Assembly: GCA_019347785.1 (NCBI GenBank)
Contig: JAHWKQ010000004.1
Location: 1-24,623 of the forward strand
DNA: 24,623 nt
Source: Actinomycetota bacterium
GTDB taxonomy: Bacteria; Actinomycetota; Nitriliruptoria; Euzebyales; Egibacteraceae
Reading direction: 5' to 3'
This document shows positions 15,384 through 22,778 of this stretch, piece by piece. Position 1 is the first letter of the stretch. Each line of letters opens with the position of its first letter. A model generated the notes under the pieces. That model did not search any database. It worked only from the letters and a program-made list of their open reading frames with translations, and was not told where the DNA came from. Position numbers and translations under genes: made by a program.

Positions 15384-15970
15384 GGGGCCCTCGGGGCGGC
15401 GGCGGCCTGGCGGCGCACGACCCGCAGGCGCTGGGCGACCGTCACGAGCCCGCCGACCGCCAGCGCCCACAGCCCCAGGGGCAGGATCCCGAAGAACACG
15501 CTCCCGATGAGGATCGTCATCCGCTCGGGGCGCTCCAGCAGCCCCACGGTGGCGCTCCAGCCCAGCGACTCGGCCTTGGCGCGGATGTAGGAGGTCAGCA
15601 GGGCGCCGGCCAGGGCCACCAACGCCACACCGAACAACACGGGGTCGTCGCGCACCAGCCACGCGGCCAGGCCGAACACCGCCACGTCGCACACCCGGTC
15701 GGCGACGCTGTCGTAGAACGAGCCCAGGGCGGTGGACGTCCCGCGCAGGCGGGCGACGGCGCCGTCGAAGGCGTCGGCGAGCGCCGACGCCGCCATCAGC
15801 AGCGCGCCCGCCTGGACCCGCCCGGTCAGCACGACCACGACGCCCGACAGCACGCCCAGCATGCCGAGCGTCGTCAGCCGGTCGGCGGTCAGCCCCAGGC
15901 GCACGAAGCCCCTGGCGACCGGCACGACCAGCCGGTCGGTCAGCGCCCGCGCGTAGGCGTTCAACGCCAC
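15380..15970 (-). CDS. pgsA: CDP-alcohol phosphatidyltransferase, probable phosphatidylinositol phosphate synthase
   Basis: An inner-membrane enzyme that joins CDP-diacylglycerol to an alcohol phosphate. In actinobacteria the gene beside the PIM genes makes phosphatidylinositol phosphate from inositol 1-phosphate. The 196-aa protein has the complete motif D66-x2-D69-G70-x2-A73-R74-x8-G83-x3-D87-x3-D91 and about six membrane helices (for example 33-50, 96-106, 108-124, 148-180). The GTG at 15970 has GGGAG about seven bases upstream. It lies 24 bases after the HIT gene and overlaps the acyltransferase. The inositol specificity is inferred from context. Confidence 0.88.
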   Translation of the reverse strand: MALNAYARALTDRLVVPVARGFVRLGLTADRLTTLGMLGVLSGVVVVLTGRVQAGALLMAASALADAFDGAVARLRGTSTALGSFYDSVADRVCDVAVFGLAAWLVRDDPVLFGVALVALAGALLTSYIRAKAESLGWSATVGLLERPERMTILIGSVFFGILPLGLWALAVGGLVTVAQRLRVVRRQAAAAPRAP

Positions 15971-15994
15971 GACGGCTCCCGGCGGCCCACCGCG

Positions 15995-16516
15995 TCAGTC
16001 CTCGGCGAACACCGGCCGGAGCCGCTCGTAGGTCTCCTCGAGCAGCTCGGGCAGGACCCGCGTCTGGCCGAGCACCGGCATGAAGTTCGTCTCCCCGTCC
16101 CACCGTGGCACCACGTGCTGATGGATGTGGTCGGTGATCCCCGCCCCGGCGACGGCGCCGACGTTCCAGCCCAGGTTGTAGGCGTCCGGCCCGCTGGCCT
16201 CGGCCAGCGCCCGCACCGCCTGCTGGCTCAGGTCGGCCATCTCGTGCAGCTCCTCGGGCCGCAGCTCGGTGTAGGGGGACAGGTGGCGGAACGGGACGAT
16301 CATGAGGTGCCCCGGGTTGTACGGGAAGGCGTTGAGCACGGCGTAGCACAGCCGGCGGCGCGCCACGATGAGCGACTCCCGGTCGTCGCCGGAGCCCGGC
16401 AGCACGCAGAAAGGGCAGCCGGCGATCTCACGGTCGGGATCGGCGATGTAGGCCATGCGCCACGGCGTCCACAGCCGCTGCAGCGAGTCGAGCCGCTCGC
16501 GCTCGACCCTTCTCAC
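15995..16516 (-). CDS. HIT-family hydrolase / Ap4A phosphorylase-like protein
   Basis: The protein is a HIT nucleotide-binding enzyme; its counterpart beside pgsA in M. tuberculosis (Rv2613c) is an Ap4A phosphorylase. It is 173 aa from GTG 16516. It starts with the RLWTPWRMAYI segment, has a C34-x2-C37 pair (likely zinc), PYNPGHLMIVPFRH, GWNVG and the histidine triad HIHQH (H130, H132, H134), the middle one of the active-site histidines being intact. GGGGGA six bases upstream supports 16516; GTG 16528 is an alternative. It lies 22 bases after thrS. Confidence 0.9.
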   Translation of the reverse strand: MRRVERERLDSLQRLWTPWRMAYIADPDREIAGCPFCVLPGSGDDRESLIVARRRLCYAVLNAFPYNPGHLMIVPFRHLSPYTELRPEELHEMADLSQQAVRALAEASGPDAYNLGWNVGAVAGAGITDHIHQHVVPRWDGETNFMPVLGQTRVLPELLEETYERLRPVFAED

Positions 16517-16538
16517 CGGGTCCCCCACGCCGCGGCCC

Positions 16539-18539
16539 CTACCCGGCCCGCCGCCGGGCGACCTCGTCGGCCAATTGCGCGGCGAAGTCGTCCGAGGCGA
16601 CGCCCGCGCGCCGGTCGCCGCGCCGGGGGCGCACCGCGACCGTGCCCTCGACCTCCTCCCGGTCGCCGACGACCAGCTGGTAGGGAACCCGCTGGAGCTG
16701 GTGACGGCGGATCTTCGCGCCCATGGTGTCGTCGGAGTCGTCCAGGACGGCCCGCAGGCCGCGGCCGGCCAGCGCCGCGACCACCCGGGCCCCGTAGCCG
16801 TGGTGGCGATCCGCGACCGGTACCACCACCGCCTGGACCGGCGCCAGCCAGGCCGGGAAGGCGCCGTCGTAGTGCTCGACGAGGATGGCGAAGAACCGGT
16901 CGAGGGAGCCGTACAGGGCACGGTGGATCATGTACGGGCGGTGCTCGGCGCCGTCCGGGCCGGCGTAGGCCAGGGCGAAGCGCTCCGGGGTGTTGAAGTC
17001 GACCTGGACGGTCGTCAGCTGCCAGGCGCGGCCGATCGAGTCGGTGATCTGGAAGTCGATCTTCGGCCCGTAGAACGCCCCCTCGCCCTCGTCGACGACG
17101 TAGTCCAGACCGGAGGCGTCCAGCGCGCGGCGCAGCGCGTCCTCGGCGTGCGCCCACCCCGCGTCGGTGCCCACCGTCGCCGCCTTGTCGGGCCGGGTCG
17201 ACAGCGCCACGCGCGCGGCGCCGTCGCCGAAGCCGAAGTCGCGGTAGACGTCGAGGGTGAACTCGATGATCCGCCCGCACTCGTCGACGACCTGGTCGGC
17301 GGTGCAGAAGATGTGGCTGTCGTCCTGGGTGAACCCGCGGGCGCGCAGCAGGCCGTGGATCACGCCGCTGCGCTCGTGGCGGTACACCGTGCCCAGCTCG
17401 AACAGCCGCAGCGGCAGGTCCCGGTACGAGCGCGTCCGCGAGCGGTACACCAGCACGTGGAACGGGCAGTTCATCGGCTTGGGGTAGTAGTAGTGGCCCC
17501 GCGCGTGCTCGCCGGACCCTTGGACGTCGACCTCCATGGGCGGGTACATGCTCTCGGCGTAGAAGTCCAGGTGCCCGGACGTCTCCCACAGCCCGGCCTT
17601 GCCCAGGTGCGGGGTGTAGACGGGTTCGTAGCCGCGCGCGAGGTGCGCCGACCGTGCGTAGTCCTCCATCTGCATCCGCACCACCGCGCCGCGCGGGTGC
17701 CACACGGCCAGCCCGGCGCCGAGCTCCTCGGGGAACGACACCAGGTCCAGCTCACGGCCGAGGCGGCGGTGGTCGCGCAGGCGGGCCTGCTCGAGCCGCT
17801 CCAGGTGGGCGGCCAGCGCCTTGCGCGACTCCCAGGCGGTGCCGTAGATGCGCTGCAGCATGGGCCGGCGCTCGTCCCCGCGCCAGTACGCCCCGGCGAC
17901 CCGCTGCAGCGCGAAGGCCGGCACCCAGCGCGTCGTCGGCAGGTGCGGCCCGCGGCACAGGTCCGGCCACACCGAGCCGTCGGGGCGGACGTTGTCGTAG
18001 ACACTGACCGGTCCCCCGTCCGGCGCCGACGGGTCCAGCTCCGTGCCGGCCGACCCCTGGAGGATCTCCCGCTTGTACGGCTGGTCGGCGAACAGGCCCA
18101 GCGCCTCGTCGCGGTCCAGCTCCCGTCTGCGGAACGGCTGGTCCTCGGACACGATCTCGCGCATCCGGGCCTCGATGCGCTCCAGGTCGTCGGGTGTGAA
18201 CGGCTCGCGGACGTCGAAGTCGTAGTAGAAGCCGTCCTCGATGGGCGGGCCGACGGCGGGCTTGGCGTCCGGGAACAAGTCGGTGACGGCCTGGGCCATC
18301 ACGTGGGCCGTCGAGTGGCGCAGGACCGCCCGCCCCTCCTCGGACCCGGCCGACACCGGCTCCAGGGTCGCCCCGTCCGAGGCCGTCGAGCCGAGGTCGC
18401 GCAGCCGGCCGTCGACCCGGGCCACGACGACCTGGCCGCGCACGAGCCCCAGCGAGCGCAGGCCGTCGAACACGGTGGCGCCCGCCGGCAGGCTCACGCC
18501 GGCCCCGTCGGGGCCCTTGACGACGATCTGGTCGGACAC
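16539..18539 (-). CDS. thrS: Threonyl-tRNA synthetase
   Basis: ThrRS charges tRNA-Thr and removes misloaded serine. From GTG 18539 it is 666 aa, with AGGAAGGAG eight bases upstream. Domains: TGS (about 1-65), editing domain with H75-x3-H79 and C195-x3-H199, class II catalytic core with zinc ligands C358 (MNCPFH), H409 (DDSHIF) and H539 (MIHRALYGS), motif 2 TVYRHERSG with R387, motif 3 GSLDRFF with R548, and the C-terminal anticodon-binding domain (about 565-666). All key residues are present. The frame runs 57 bases further up but into non-conserved sequence. It starts the thrS-HIT-pgsA group and may be read from the DUF2007 promoter. Confidence 0.97.
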   Translation of the reverse strand: MSDQIVVKGPDGAGVSLPAGATVFDGLRSLGLVRGQVVVARVDGRLRDLGSTASDGATLEPVSAGSEEGRAVLRHSTAHVMAQAVTDLFPDAKPAVGPPIEDGFYYDFDVREPFTPDDLERIEARMREIVSEDQPFRRRELDRDEALGLFADQPYKREILQGSAGTELDPSAPDGGPVSVYDNVRPDGSVWPDLCRGPHLPTTRWVPAFALQRVAGAYWRGDERRPMLQRIYGTAWESRKALAAHLERLEQARLRDHRRLGRELDLVSFPEELGAGLAVWHPRGAVVRMQMEDYARSAHLARGYEPVYTPHLGKAGLWETSGHLDFYAESMYPPMEVDVQGSGEHARGHYYYPKPMNCPFHVLVYRSRTRSYRDLPLRLFELGTVYRHERSGVIHGLLRARGFTQDDSHIFCTADQVVDECGRIIEFTLDVYRDFGFGDGAARVALSTRPDKAATVGTDAGWAHAEDALRRALDASGLDYVVDEGEGAFYGPKIDFQITDSIGRAWQLTTVQVDFNTPERFALAYAGPDGAEHRPYMIHRALYGSLDRFFAILVEHYDGAFPAWLAPVQAVVVPVADRHHGYGARVVAALAGRGLRAVLDDSDDTMGAKIRRHQLQRVPYQLVVGDREEVEGTVAVRPRRGDRRAGVASDDFAAQLADEVARRRAG

Positions 18540-18569
18540 CGGAAAGACTCCTTCCTCCGGCCCGGGCTT

Positions 18570-18590
18570 CCCGGTCACCCCGCGACCGGG
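18570..18590 (-). promoter_or_regulatory. Hairpin in the thrS leader
   Basis: CCCGGTC and GACCGGG (7 bp, loop 7 bases) lie between the DUF2007 stop and the thrS ribosome binding site. It may be an attenuator, or a terminator of the DUF2007 message without a T-run. No T-box features are seen. Function is unknown. Confidence 0.3.
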
Positions 18591-18610
18591 CGCCACAGGG
18601 GGCGGCCCAC

Positions 18611-18823
18611 TCAGGCCTCGAGCTCGGCGAGCACCGCGCGCGCCGCGGGGAGATCGCCGGCCGGCACGAGTACGCGCGCCGCCCAGGCCCCGGTGTCCAG
18701 CCCGTAGACCGAGGCCAGCGCGTGACGCTCCACACGGGCCTCGATCCCCGCCGCGTCCAGCGCGCCGCGCGCGAGCTGGGCGACGGCGAAGGGCAGCGCC
18801 GCGACCTCCCGGAACTCGCTCAT
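18611..18823 (-). CDS. DUF2007 family small protein
   Basis: The 70-aa protein (MSEFREVAALPFAVAQLARG...) has the DUF2007 layout: a short beta strand, a helix that includes AVAQLARGALDAAGIEARV, another strand (LVPAGDLPAARAVL) and a C-terminal helix. DUF2007 proteins are thought to be ligand-binding signal-transducing domains, but no function is proven. No active site is seen. The chosen ATG 18823 follows a TAGGCT -10-like hexamer by six bases, giving a leaderless message; a GTG one codon earlier is the alternative. It lies 71 bases upstream of the thrS start, so the two may be co-transcribed. Confidence 0.75.
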   Translation of the reverse strand: MSEFREVAALPFAVAQLARGALDAAGIEARVERHALASVYGLDTGAWAARVLVPAGDLPAARAVLAELEA

Positions 18824-18829
18824 CACGCC

Positions 18830-18835
18830 AGCCTA
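18830..18835 (-). promoter_or_regulatory. Candidate -10 (TAGGCT) for a leaderless DUF2007-thrS transcript
   Basis: The hexamer TAGGCT is followed by six bases and then the ATG at 18823, the classic arrangement where the transcript begins at the start codon. No -35 box is clear. The same hexamer is found before ruvC. Confidence 0.5.
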
Positions 18836-18938
18836 CGCCCCGCGTGGGCCTCGCCGGGCACGTGCGGGCGGCTCTCGGGCGCCCTATGCGGACCCCGGCC
18901 GGCCGCGAGGAAACGGCGGTGAGCGGTCCCGCCGGAAC

Positions 18939-19838
18939 CTAGGGAGCGCCGAGCGCGGCGCGGAGTGCCCGCACCGCGGCGTCGGGCTGCTCGGCGTGCG
19001 GAAGGTGAGCGGCGTCCTCGATCACGTGCAGTGGCCAACCGTGGCGGCGGCTCGCCTCCTCGGCGGCCCGCAGCCGCATCACACGGTCGTGGCGGCCCCA
19101 GATCAGCGTCGTGGGCACCTTGATCCGCGCGAGGTCCTCGGGGGGGATCCCGGGGAGGCCGAGCCGGCGCAGCAGCCGACGGTTGGCCCGCCGCACGCCC
19201 GGTGCGCCCGAGCGGTCCACCATGTACTCCGCGAACGGCCCCCAGCCCTCACCCATGCGCCGCCGCGTGCGCTCGGGTGACAGCGTCAACTGCGCGAACA
19301 GCCGGAGGAAGGTGCGCTCGCTCGGTCGCACGCCGTGCCGGATGAGCGCGCGCACCACACCCGGGGCGGGTCGCACCCGACCGGCGAGGCCGCCGGCCGC
19401 CACCAGCACCAGACCGGCGAGACGGTCGCCGTGGTCCGCCGCGAACCGGGCCGCGATGGAGCCCCCCAACGAGTGACCCACGACGACGGGCGGCTCCGGG
19501 CAGGTGCGCTCGATCAGCTCGCCGAGCCATGCCAGGACGCCGGCCGCGTCAGGTGGACCGCCCGGGGCCTCCGAGGCCCCGAGCCCGGGCAGGTCGGGCG
19601 CGACCACGTGATGGGTCGTCACCAGGTCGGCGATGACGGCCAGCCACATCGCGGCGAACCCGCCCTGGCCGTGCAGCAGCACCACCGGCGGGCCGTCGCC
19701 TCCCACCAGCACGGCGGTCGACACGCCGGCCAGCCGCAACCGTCGGTCCTCGACCGGGGCGGCGGCCAACAGCCGCTCGCGGGCGTCCCCGCCCGCCATC
19801 GGGCGGTCGTCGTCCCGCGCCTTCCCCTGCCTGCTCAT
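18939..19838 (-). CDS. Alpha/beta hydrolase
   Basis: The 299-aa protein is an alpha/beta-hydrolase-fold enzyme; substrate not known. From ATG 19838 it has the oxyanion loop LLHGQGG (about 54-60), nucleophile S123 in VVGHSLGG, acid D251 in WGRHDRVM and H278 in AAHLPHAEQP, so the triad is complete. The cap region lies between (about 150-230). AAGGAGAT just upstream supports this ATG over the GTG at 19853. There is no signal peptide. It is the last gene of a three-gene set with the membrane protein and methyltransferase, 33 bases after the former. Confidence 0.87.
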   Translation of the reverse strand: MSRQGKARDDDRPMAGGDARERLLAAAPVEDRRLRLAGVSTAVLVGGDGPPVVLLHGQGGFAAMWLAVIADLVTTHHVVAPDLPGLGASEAPGGPPDAAGVLAWLGELIERTCPEPPVVVGHSLGGSIAARFAADHGDRLAGLVLVAAGGLAGRVRPAPGVVRALIRHGVRPSERTFLRLFAQLTLSPERTRRRMGEGWGPFAEYMVDRSGAPGVRRANRRLLRRLGLPGIPPEDLARIKVPTTLIWGRHDRVMRLRAAEEASRRHGWPLHVIEDAAHLPHAEQPDAAVRALRAALGAP

Positions 19839-19871
19839 GACATCTCCTTCCACCGGGTGGCGACCCGTCGG

Positions 19872-20546
19872 TCAGGTCGCCGGCATCGGCTGGGGGTGGC
19901 GGACCGGTCGCGACTGCGGATGCCCCCACATCCGGTACGCCAGCGGCCACAGCGCCGCGACGCCGGCCGCGCCCTGCAGGTAGAACTGGACCGCCCCCGC
20001 GGGGACGCCGCGCGAGACGGCCATGACCGCGAGCGCCCCGACGACCAGTCCGGTCAGGCCCCGACCCATGACCCGGCTGCGCGCGATGCCCAGCGCGAAG
20101 CACAGGGCCCCCACCGCGAAGGTGAGCACACCGGTGCCCAGGATGGGCAGGAACCACGGCTCCAGCACGGCCTGGGTGGCCTCCACGTCACCGCCCGTCT
20201 CGGCCGCCGCCAGCGGTGCGAACTCCAGCCCCGGCAGCACCGCGAACAGCGTGCTGCCGAGGACGATGAACGGGACCCCCGGAGCGCTCCAGCGTTCCTC
20301 GCCCGCCTCGCGAAGGAAGCCGCGAATGGCGAGGAACGCGAGGGCCGTCAGTCCCGACCCCACGGCCACGGTGAGGTGGGCCAGCCCCCAGCGCGTGGTA
20401 TCGGACGCGGCCGCCGCAGCGACCGCCGCGGCGTCGGGAAGAACGGCGATGTAGGGGTGGGACAGCAAGCCCGCCAGCATCACCGCCGGGGCGATCGCAA
20501 CGGCGGCTGCCGCCCATCGTGCTCTCGTGGTCCCGGTCGTGGCCAT
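19872..20546 (-). CDS. Six-helix integral membrane protein, function unknown
   Basis: No recognised family with certainty; it resembles small uncharacterised actinobacterial membrane proteins. The 224-aa protein has about six membrane segments (roughly 11-29, 54-75, 91-112, 130-153, 162-178, 184-204), a short N-terminal tail and a hydrophilic C-terminal tail with several His and Pro. No catalytic motif or transporter signature is visible. The ATG at 20546 is preceded by GGAAGGGGAAG. Its gaps of 52 and 33 bases to its neighbours suggest an operon with the methyltransferase and alpha/beta hydrolase. Confidence 0.75.
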   Translation of the reverse strand: MATTGTTRARWAAAAVAIAPAVMLAGLLSHPYIAVLPDAAAVAAAAASDTTRWGLAHLTVAVGSGLTALAFLAIRGFLREAGEERWSAPGVPFIVLGSTLFAVLPGLEFAPLAAAETGGDVEATQAVLEPWFLPILGTGVLTFAVGALCFALGIARSRVMGRGLTGLVVGALAVMAVSRGVPAGAVQFYLQGAAGVAALWPLAYRMWGHPQSRPVRHPQPMPAT

Positions 20547-20598
20547 GGGTCTTCCCCTTCCCCCGCGTCGAGACGGGTCCCTGACGGGTTCTCGCGCG

Positions 20599-21438
20599 TC
20601 ACTTCGTCCCGATGCCGATGTTGACCCCGGCGTCCAGGACGGCGACGGAGCCGGGGCCGGAGCGCTCGCGCAGCCTTCTGGCGATCACCTGCTGGGCCAC
20701 GGTGATCTGCTCCTGCGTCAGGTCGGCCACCAGCCCGGCTCCGATGGGGTTGCTGCTGGTCGCCATGTCCCAGAAGTGCGCCGCGGACCGGAACTCCATG
20801 CGCCAGGTGGTCGTCTCCACTCCGACGTCGGTCAGTCCGGCGTCGACCATCTCCCGACGCAACCTGTCCGGGTCGGCGACCTGGAACGGCAACGGCGGCG
20901 GGTCGAGCGGGAGACCCGTGAAGCCGGGGACGGCGGCGTGCAGCGCCCCGAGGAAGAAACCCAGGAACTCGACCGTGGGGGGCGGTCCGAACGCGACGAC
21001 GAGCACACGACCCCCGGGCCTGGTGACCCGCACCATCTCCCGCAAGCCGCGCTTGAGGTCCGGGAACAGCGACACGCCGTTCTGGGAGCCGGACACGTCG
21101 AAGCTGTCGTCGTCCAGTTCCAGTGCCTGGCCGTCCATCACCCGGGCCCGGAGGTTCGCCAGCCCCTCGTCGCGTGCCCGCGCCTCGAGCAGGGCGACCA
21201 TCGTGGGCGCGATGTCCGTGGCCACCACCTGCGCGCCGAGGCGGGCCGCAGGGAGGCTCAGCGCCCCGCTGCCGGCCGCCACGTCCGAGAACCGCATGCC
21301 CGGGCGGAGCCCCGCACGGCGGAGGGCATCCTCCCCCAGGGGGAGGGCCAAGGGTGTGGCGAACTCGTCGAAGTCGGGAGCGATCCGGTCCCACGCGTCC
21401 CGGATCTGCTCCATGGTGGGCCTGTTCGTCGATGTCAC
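20599..21438 (-). CDS. Class I SAM-dependent methyltransferase (UbiE-like)
   Basis: The protein (279 aa) methylates an unknown acceptor using S-adenosylmethionine. The SAM fold begins near residue 45: motif I FSDVAAGSGALSL (about 50-62), acidic residue D75 in ATDIAP, DGQAL (103-107) and a motif-III-like VTRPGGRVLVVAFG. It resembles the UbiE/COQ5 group, which methylates small molecules. The GTG at 21438 has AGGAA about six bases upstream; the frame is open further up but crosses into the intergenic region shared with the divergent regulator. It is the first gene of the accessory operon. Confidence 0.82.
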   Translation of the reverse strand: MTSTNRPTMEQIRDAWDRIAPDFDEFATPLALPLGEDALRRAGLRPGMRFSDVAAGSGALSLPAARLGAQVVATDIAPTMVALLEARARDEGLANLRARVMDGQALELDDDSFDVSGSQNGVSLFPDLKRGLREMVRVTRPGGRVLVVAFGPPPTVEFLGFFLGALHAAVPGFTGLPLDPPPLPFQVADPDRLRREMVDAGLTDVGVETTTWRMEFRSAAHFWDMATSSNPIGAGLVADLTQEQITVAQQVIARRLRERSGPGSVAVLDAGVNIGIGTK

Positions 21439-21532
21439 GGGTTCCTGCCTTCCTCGGCTGTGACCACCCTGGGTCGGGGGCCGGGGGGTGACCAGGACAC
21501 TTTGTGAACTCCCCGGGGACGCCTCAGCCAGC

Positions 21533-21556
21533 GGGTTCAGAATCGGGTTCAGGATC
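21533..21556. repeat. 12-bp tandem direct repeat upstream of the HxlR-type gene
   Basis: GGGTTCAGAATC and GGGTTCAGGATC lie back to back (11 of 12 identical), 41 bases before the regulator ATG and in the gap shared with the divergent methyltransferase gene. Direct repeats in such a place suggest an operator for the neighbouring regulator, though no binding motif is known here. Confidence 0.4.
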
Positions 21557-21596
21557 GGAACTGGCGGTCGCACGTCCTGGCGGCGAGACTGCGTCC

Positions 21597-22778
21597 ATGC
21601 GCAGCTACGGGCAGTTCTGCCCGATCGCCCGGGGCTCGGAGGTGCTCGCGGAGCGCTGGACGCCGATCATCCTGCGCAACATCCTGCTGGGGTGCTCGAC
21701 CTTCAACGCGATCGCGTCGGGCGCCCCCGGGCTGTCGCGGGCCTTGCTGACCCGGCGTCTGCGCGAGCTGGAGCGCGCCGGGGTGATCCAGATCCGCCCC
21801 AAGCCCCGGGGGCGCGGGTCGCTGTACGAGCCGACGCAGCAGGGCCGGGAGCTGTGGGGGGTGCTCAACGCCCTCGGCGACTGGGCCCAGCGGTGGATGG
21901 AGGTCACACCTGAGCACGCGGATCCCGACTCCGTGCTCTGGTCGTGGTGCCATGGCTTCCTGCGCCGTGACCGGCTCCCGGAGCGACGGGTCGTGGTGCG
22001 CTTCGAGTTCGACATCAGCCGTGGGCGGCGCCTGAGGCTCTGGCTGGTCCTGGAGCACGGCGAGGGCGAGATCTGCAGCTTCGATCCGGGCTTCGGCGAC
22101 GACCTCGTCGTCGAGATCGAGGAGCCGCTCACGTTCGCGCGGTGGCACCTGGGGCTGGTCGAGTGGGAGCGCGCGCTGCGGGCCGGTCAGATCCGGGTGC
22201 GGGGGGCGCGGGACCTCCGCCGGCGGCTGCCGACATGGAATGCCGGCCCCCAGATCCACGCCCTGCAGCGCGCCGAGCACGACCGCGTGCCCGGGGGCAG
22301 GGCACCGGCCCCGGCCGACGCGGGTCCCGGACGGGGGCACGTGGTCCCGCCTCGCGACATCGCGCGAGCCCGGACGGAGTCATCCCTCATCGAGGGGTTC
22401 GACGGGCAGGTCGTCACCCCCGACGACCCGGACTACGACGAGGCCCGCGCGGTCTGGAACGGCGCCATCGACAGGCGCCCCCGCTACGTCGCGCGGTGCC
22501 TGTCGCCGGCCGACGTCGCCACGGCCCTGAGGTTCGCTCGCGACCGCGACCTGCGCATCTCCGTCCGTTCCGGGGGTCACGGTGTCGCCGGGACGGCCGT
22601 GTGCGATGGCGGCCTGGTCGTCGACCTCAGCCGGATGAAGGGCATCCGGGTCGATCCCGCCCAGGCGACCGCCACGGTCCAGGCCGGTGCGCTCTGGGGC
22701 GAGCTGGATGCCGCCACGCAGGCCTTCGACCTGGCCACCACCGGGGGGGTCGTCTCCATACGGGCGTGTCGGGCCTGA
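21597..22778 (+). CDS. HxlR-type regulator running without a stop into an FAD-oxidoreductase N terminus
   Basis: The frame encodes 393 aa. Residues 1-101 are an HxlR/MarR-type winged helix: CPIARGSEVLAERWTPIILR, then the recognition-helix region GLSRALLTRRLRELERAGVI and YEPTQQGREL. Residues 110-220 form the C-terminal part common in longer HxlR relatives (FDPGFGDDLVV, RWHLGLVEW, PTWNAGPQIHA). After about residue 235 a Pro/Ala stretch leads straight into residues of the oxidoreductase (from 249). No stop codon intervenes, so the regulator and enzyme N terminus appear fused. The frame ends at 22778 only because of a frameshift. ATG 21597 has a weak GGCGAGA upstream and a GAGACT hexamer six bases before it. 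HxlR genes beside FAD-linked oxidoreductases normally regulate them. Confidence 0.8.
   Translation: MRSYGQFCPIARGSEVLAERWTPIILRNILLGCSTFNAIASGAPGLSRALLTRRLRELERAGVIQIRPKPRGRGSLYEPTQQGRELWGVLNALGDWAQRWMEVTPEHADPDSVLWSWCHGFLRRDRLPERRVVVRFEFDISRGRRLRLWLVLEHGEGEICSFDPGFGDDLVVEIEEPLTFARWHLGLVEWERALRAGQIRVRGARDLRRRLPTWNAGPQIHALQRAEHDRVPGGRAPAPADAGPGRGHVVPPRDIARARTESSLIEGFDGQVVTPDDPDYDEARAVWNGAIDRRPRYVARCLSPADVATALRFARDRDLRISVRSGGHGVAGTAVCDGGLVVDLSRMKGIRVDPAQATATVQAGALWGELDAATQAFDLATTGGVVSIRACRA

Noticed and set aside
18540..18610. A T-box riboswitch before thrS.
   Set aside because: The 71-base leader is too short and lacks the conserved T-box sequence and specifier loop.
22740..22760. Programmed -1 frameshifting at the G7 run.
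   Set aside because: Slippage there would replace the conserved VVS by GRL; the conserved residues fit better if a base is missing just before CAT. Phase variation cannot be excluded, but is not favoured.
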